Assembly: GCA_963664595.2 (NCBI GenBank)
Contig: CAXXOK010000010.1
Coordinates: forward strand, 806,001 to 870,000
DNA length: 64,000 bases
Direction of reading: 5' to 3'
Origin: CAXXOK01 sp963664595
Lineage (GTDB): Bacteria > Bacillota > Clostridia > Christensenellales > Aristaeellaceae
The notes beneath the pieces were generated by a model, which worked only from the letters and a program-made list of their open reading frames with translations, had not been told where the DNA came from and ran no database searches. A program made the translations under genes and the position numbers. Below are positions 61,655-64,000 of this stretch, piece by piece; position 1 is the stretch's first letter; each line of letters opens with the position of its first letter.

Positions 61655-62352
61655 TCCTCCGCCACCTCCCCTTCGGTCAGTCTCCCGTCAATGATATGTA
61701 CGGTGCGGCGGGCATTTTTGGCAACATTCATGTCATGCGTAATCATAATGATGGTGCGTCCGTCCTCATGCAGCTCGTTGAACAGTTCCATAATCTGGTG
61801 GCCCGTCGTCTGGTCCAGGGCGCCTGTCGGTTCGTCAGCCAGCAGAAGCGATGGGTTGGTTACCAGCGCGCGGGCAATGGCAACGCGCTGCTGCTGACCG
61901 CCGGAAATCATATTGGGATAGTGGTGCAGACGGTGACCCAGGCCCACCTTCTCCAGCATTTCTTTGGCACGTTTTGCCCGTATGCCGGGACGAACACCGG
62001 CATAAAGAAGCGGAAGCTCCACATTTTTCAGGCAATCCAGTTTGGGCAGCAATTGGGAATTCTGGAAGATAAAGCCGATCTCCTGGCCTCTGATTTCAGA
62101 AAGCTCCTGTTCGTTCAATTCTTCAATCAGTTTTCCGTGCAAAATGTACTCGCCGGAAGAGGGTTTGTCCAAGCAGCCGATGATGTTCATCAAGGTTGAT
62201 TTGCCGCTGCCCGACGGGCCGAGGACGGAAAGATATTCCCCCTCCATTATCTCCAGGCTGATGCCTTTGAGCACGACAGCCTCTTCATCACCCATCGGAT
62301 ACTTCTTGACAATATCCTTCATTCGAAAGAAGGTTTCTGTTATTGTAGTCAT
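61651..62352 (-). CDS. MacB/YknY-like ABC transporter ATP-binding protein
   Basis: A 233-residue nucleotide-binding subunit. Walker A GPSGSGKSTLMNI, Q-loop FIFQNSQLLP, signature ISGGQQQRVAIARAL, Walker B LLLADEPTGALD and H-loop ITHD are all intact. ATG 62352 (MTTITETFF) follows GAGG; the upstream open frame to 62604 is shadow coding within the adaptor gene. Pairs with the permease encoded immediately downstream. Confidence 0.95.
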   Translation of the reverse strand: MTTITETFFRMKDIVKKYPMGDEEAVVLKGISLEIMEGEYLSVLGPSGSGKSTLMNIIGCLDKPSSGEYILHGKLIEELNEQELSEIRGQEIGFIFQNSQLLPKLDCLKNVELPLLYAGVRPGIRAKRAKEMLEKVGLGHRLHHYPNMISGGQQQRVAIARALVTNPSLLLADEPTGALDQTTGHQIMELFNELHEDGRTIIMITHDMNVAKNARRTVHIIDGRLTEGEVAEE

Positions 62353-62368
62353 GGAACATCCTCTCTGC

Positions 62369-63391
62369 TCACGGCATTCCGCCGCCGAAATTGCCGCCGC
62401 CGGAGGGTCGGTTGAAATCGCCGCCGCCGGGTCCGGAGAATGATGTGCTGGAACTGGAGCTGGAGCTGGAACTGTTATCAGGCATCGATGAGAACATGCT
62501 TGCCAATCCGGTAGCTTCTTTCGCGGATTGCACCGCTTTATACACGGTTTCGCCCTCATCAAGTCCGGAAGTAATCTCGATATAATGATCGTTGTCCACA
62601 CCAATTCCCACAGGTACCTGCTCCATTTTGCCTTCGTCGTTTTGCTTCAGCACATAGGCATTGTTTGCCGGGCCAAAGCTGAGCGCGTCGGAGCTGAGGA
62701 TCACAACGTCATTCGCTTCCTCCTGGGGTATGACAACCGTAACCTGCATGCCCGGCAGCACTTCTTGCGAACCGGAGAATTGCGCCGTTACCGTATAGTA
62801 CGAGGTGGAACCGCCGCCTGTTGGAATGCGGTTGATATGGGAGATTTCGCTGTCAAACGTCTGCTCCAGCGCCGTAACGGTCACCTTGCATGCCTGGCCC
62901 ACGCTGACACTCGCCATGGAATATTCATCCACCCGGAGAGATACCTCCAGATTGCTGAAATCCACAATCTCAATCAGATCGGCGTTGGCGTTTACTTCGT
63001 CTCCCTCTTCCACCATGATCTCGTTTACCTCGCCGTCAAAGCTGGCTTTGAGAATCTCGCCGTTGGAAAGGCGCATCAGCCGCTGCTCGGCAACCACCGC
63101 TTCGCCTTCTTCCACGTAAATCTTTCGCACCGTGCCCGCCGACTCGGCCGACAGTGTTTCATCGTTTACGACATCGATGGATCCCGAAAAGCTCATCGAG
63201 TTGGAGATCGATCCGCGCGTCGTTATATAGCTGTCGTAGGTAGTCGTGGCAGCGGCTTTCAGCTTGGGAAGGACAAACAGGTACACTGCCCCGACTGCCA
63301 GCGCGATCAGGATAAGCCATAGGACCAGTTTGCGAATCCGTTTGCGCTTTCTCTTTCGCTTCAGTGTTTTACTTACGGTTGCGTCGCTCAT
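62369..63391 (-). CDS. Membrane-anchored YknX/MacA-like adaptor
   Basis: A 340-residue efflux adaptor. A very basic head (KRKRKRKRIRK) precedes one membrane anchor (about residues 21-42). The lipoyl-like halves are SAESAGTVRKIYVEEGEAV and ASFDGEVNEIMVEEGDEV, and the barrel domain has SLRVDEYSMASVSVGQACKV. Residues 308-320 are a Ser run and the end is Gly/Pro-rich. The genes order adaptor-ATPase-permease as in yknXYZ of Bacillus, which exports the SdpC toxin; the substrate here is unknown. Confidence 0.88.
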   Translation of the reverse strand: MSDATVSKTLKRKRKRKRIRKLVLWLILIALAVGAVYLFVLPKLKAAATTTYDSYITTRGSISNSMSFSGSIDVVNDETLSAESAGTVRKIYVEEGEAVVAEQRLMRLSNGEILKASFDGEVNEIMVEEGDEVNANADLIEIVDFSNLEVSLRVDEYSMASVSVGQACKVTVTALEQTFDSEISHINRIPTGGGSTSYYTVTAQFSGSQEVLPGMQVTVVIPQEEANDVVILSSDALSFGPANNAYVLKQNDEGKMEQVPVGIGVDNDHYIEITSGLDEGETVYKAVQSAKEATGLASMFSSMPDNSSSSSSSSSTSFSGPGGGDFNRPSGGGNFGGGMP

Positions 63392-63420
63392 AGTATTCCC
63401 CTTTGTCCTCCTATTGCCGG

Positions 63421-64000
63421 TTATTCAATCGTTTCAATGGTAACGCTCATGCCCTCTTTTACGGTATCGTCCGCAGCGAATGAGATATAGCCCCTGAACT
63501 GCGTGGCGGATGTAGTGGATGTAGTGGTTGTAGCGTCCGTGCTGGCCGTTGCCTCGCTCTTATAAGAGATTCGCGTCACCTCACCCGTAAGTACAGAACC
63601 GACATCCTCGCTCCAGTCAAACACAATGTTGGCCGATTGTCCCACATGGACGGACTCAAGCAGGTCTTCAGTGATCAGAAACTCAATTTCATAGCTGCCG
63701 GAGGGAATAACTGTCATCAGCACGGCATCCTTGGAAATCGTATCGCCGACCGCAATTTTAAGCGACGAGATAACGCCCGATACATCCGAGGTGATTACGC
63801 CGTCTTCGGACGCCGTATAGGCCATCTTTCCGGAGACGGTCTCAAACAGAAGCTGCCCGCGCGTGACCTCTTCCCCGTTTTCCACGTACAGCTTCAGCAG
63901 GCTTCCGCTGCCGTATACGGCGGTTTCGGGCATCCGGTAAATGGTTCCGCGCCCCAGGCGGGCCTCCGTGGTGTGATCAGGGTCACGGTAAATGTATACG
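63421..64000 (-). CDS. HlyD-like adaptor protein, partial at right edge
   Basis: The visible 193 residues are the C-terminal part of a protein that continues past 64000. It reads in frame from the edge (VYIYRDPDHTTEARLGRGTI...). It matches the 59181-60413 adaptor: VYIYRDPDHTTEARLGRG here against VSIYRDADYDSTSRIGRG there, and LKLYVENGEEVTRGQLLFET against VALYVQDGDEVVRGQLLYET. A Thr/Ser-rich stretch (TDATTTTSTTSAT) interrupts the last beta region. Likely the first or an early gene of the exporter operon. Confidence 0.8.
   Translation of the reverse strand, partial: VYIYRDPDHTTEARLGRGTIYRMPETAVYGSGSLLKLYVENGEEVTRGQLLFETVSGKMAYTASEDGVITSDVSGVISSLKIAVGDTISKDAVLMTVIPSGSYEIEFLITEDLLESVHVGQSANIVFDWSEDVGSVLTGEVTRISYKSEATASTDATTTTSTTSATQFRGYISFAADDTVKEGMSVTIETIE

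Overview
The window reads as chromosomal DNA of a Gram-positive, anaerobe-like member of the Clostridia (Bacillota) with mid-range to high GC. The evidence is housekeeping synteny typical of that group (yicC-remA-gmk-rpoZ-coaBC; tig-clpP-clpX-lon-ysxC; ctsR-clpC; miaB-ricA-mutS-mutL-miaA; mrfA-mrfB), good AGGAGG-type ribosome sites, sigma-A-type promoters and intrinsic terminators. Genus or family cannot be fixed from the sequence alone. Nearly all of the DNA is accounted for by conserved genes packed into operons, often with ATGA start/stop overlaps.

Layout. 1-139: 5' end of a secreted protein gene, then about 450 bp of AT-rich DNA with a decayed ORF. 638-1045: five-tRNA operon (Val-Asp-Phe-Gly-Cys) with its own promoter and terminator. 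1147-4363: yicC-remA-gmk-rpoZ-coaBC (minus). 4609-12093: protein quality control operon tig-clpP-clpX-lon-ysxC plus a GNAT-like protein (plus). 12173-15222: a Pro/Gln-rich membrane protein and a standalone E2-fold protein (minus). 15356-18089: aldose epimerase and an Lsa/Vga-like ABC-F protein behind a probable attenuator (plus). 18086-21524: pgmB, trpS, a GNAT-like gene and a GtrB-like glycosyltransferase (minus). 21719-32896: complete branched-chain amino acid operon ilvB-ilvN-ilvC-ilvD-leuA-cimA-leuC-leuD-leuB behind a leader-peptide attenuator (minus). 32995-37099: TPR gene and the mrfAB repair pair. 37257-40213: ctsR-clpC. 40427-41372: a 43-aa membrane protein and a TraX-like protein (plus). 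41347-55905: isocitrate dehydrogenase, rluB-type pseudouridine synthase and a long RNA modification/mismatch repair operon (minus). 56358-59099: ftsA-ftsZ (plus). 59181-64000: a MacAB/YknXYZ-like ABC exporter with three adaptor-type proteins (minus).

How it fits together. The BCAA operon combines citramalate synthase (CimA) with LeuBCD to make 2-oxobutyrate from pyruvate and acetyl-CoA, then IlvBNCD for isoleucine and valine, and LeuABCD for leucine. Its leader encodes a 41-residue Leu/Ile/Val-rich peptide whose codons 30-34 can pair with the 5' arm of a terminator placed just before ilvB. That is the logic of enterobacterial ilv attenuation, here in a Gram-positive context.

The least explained structure is a family of long imperfect inverted repeats (about 50, 158, 164 and 278 bp), each abutting the stop codon of a minus-strand gene: the E2-like gene, leuB, leuC and ricA. 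Two of them sit inside operons, and one carries a large structured-RNA-like core.
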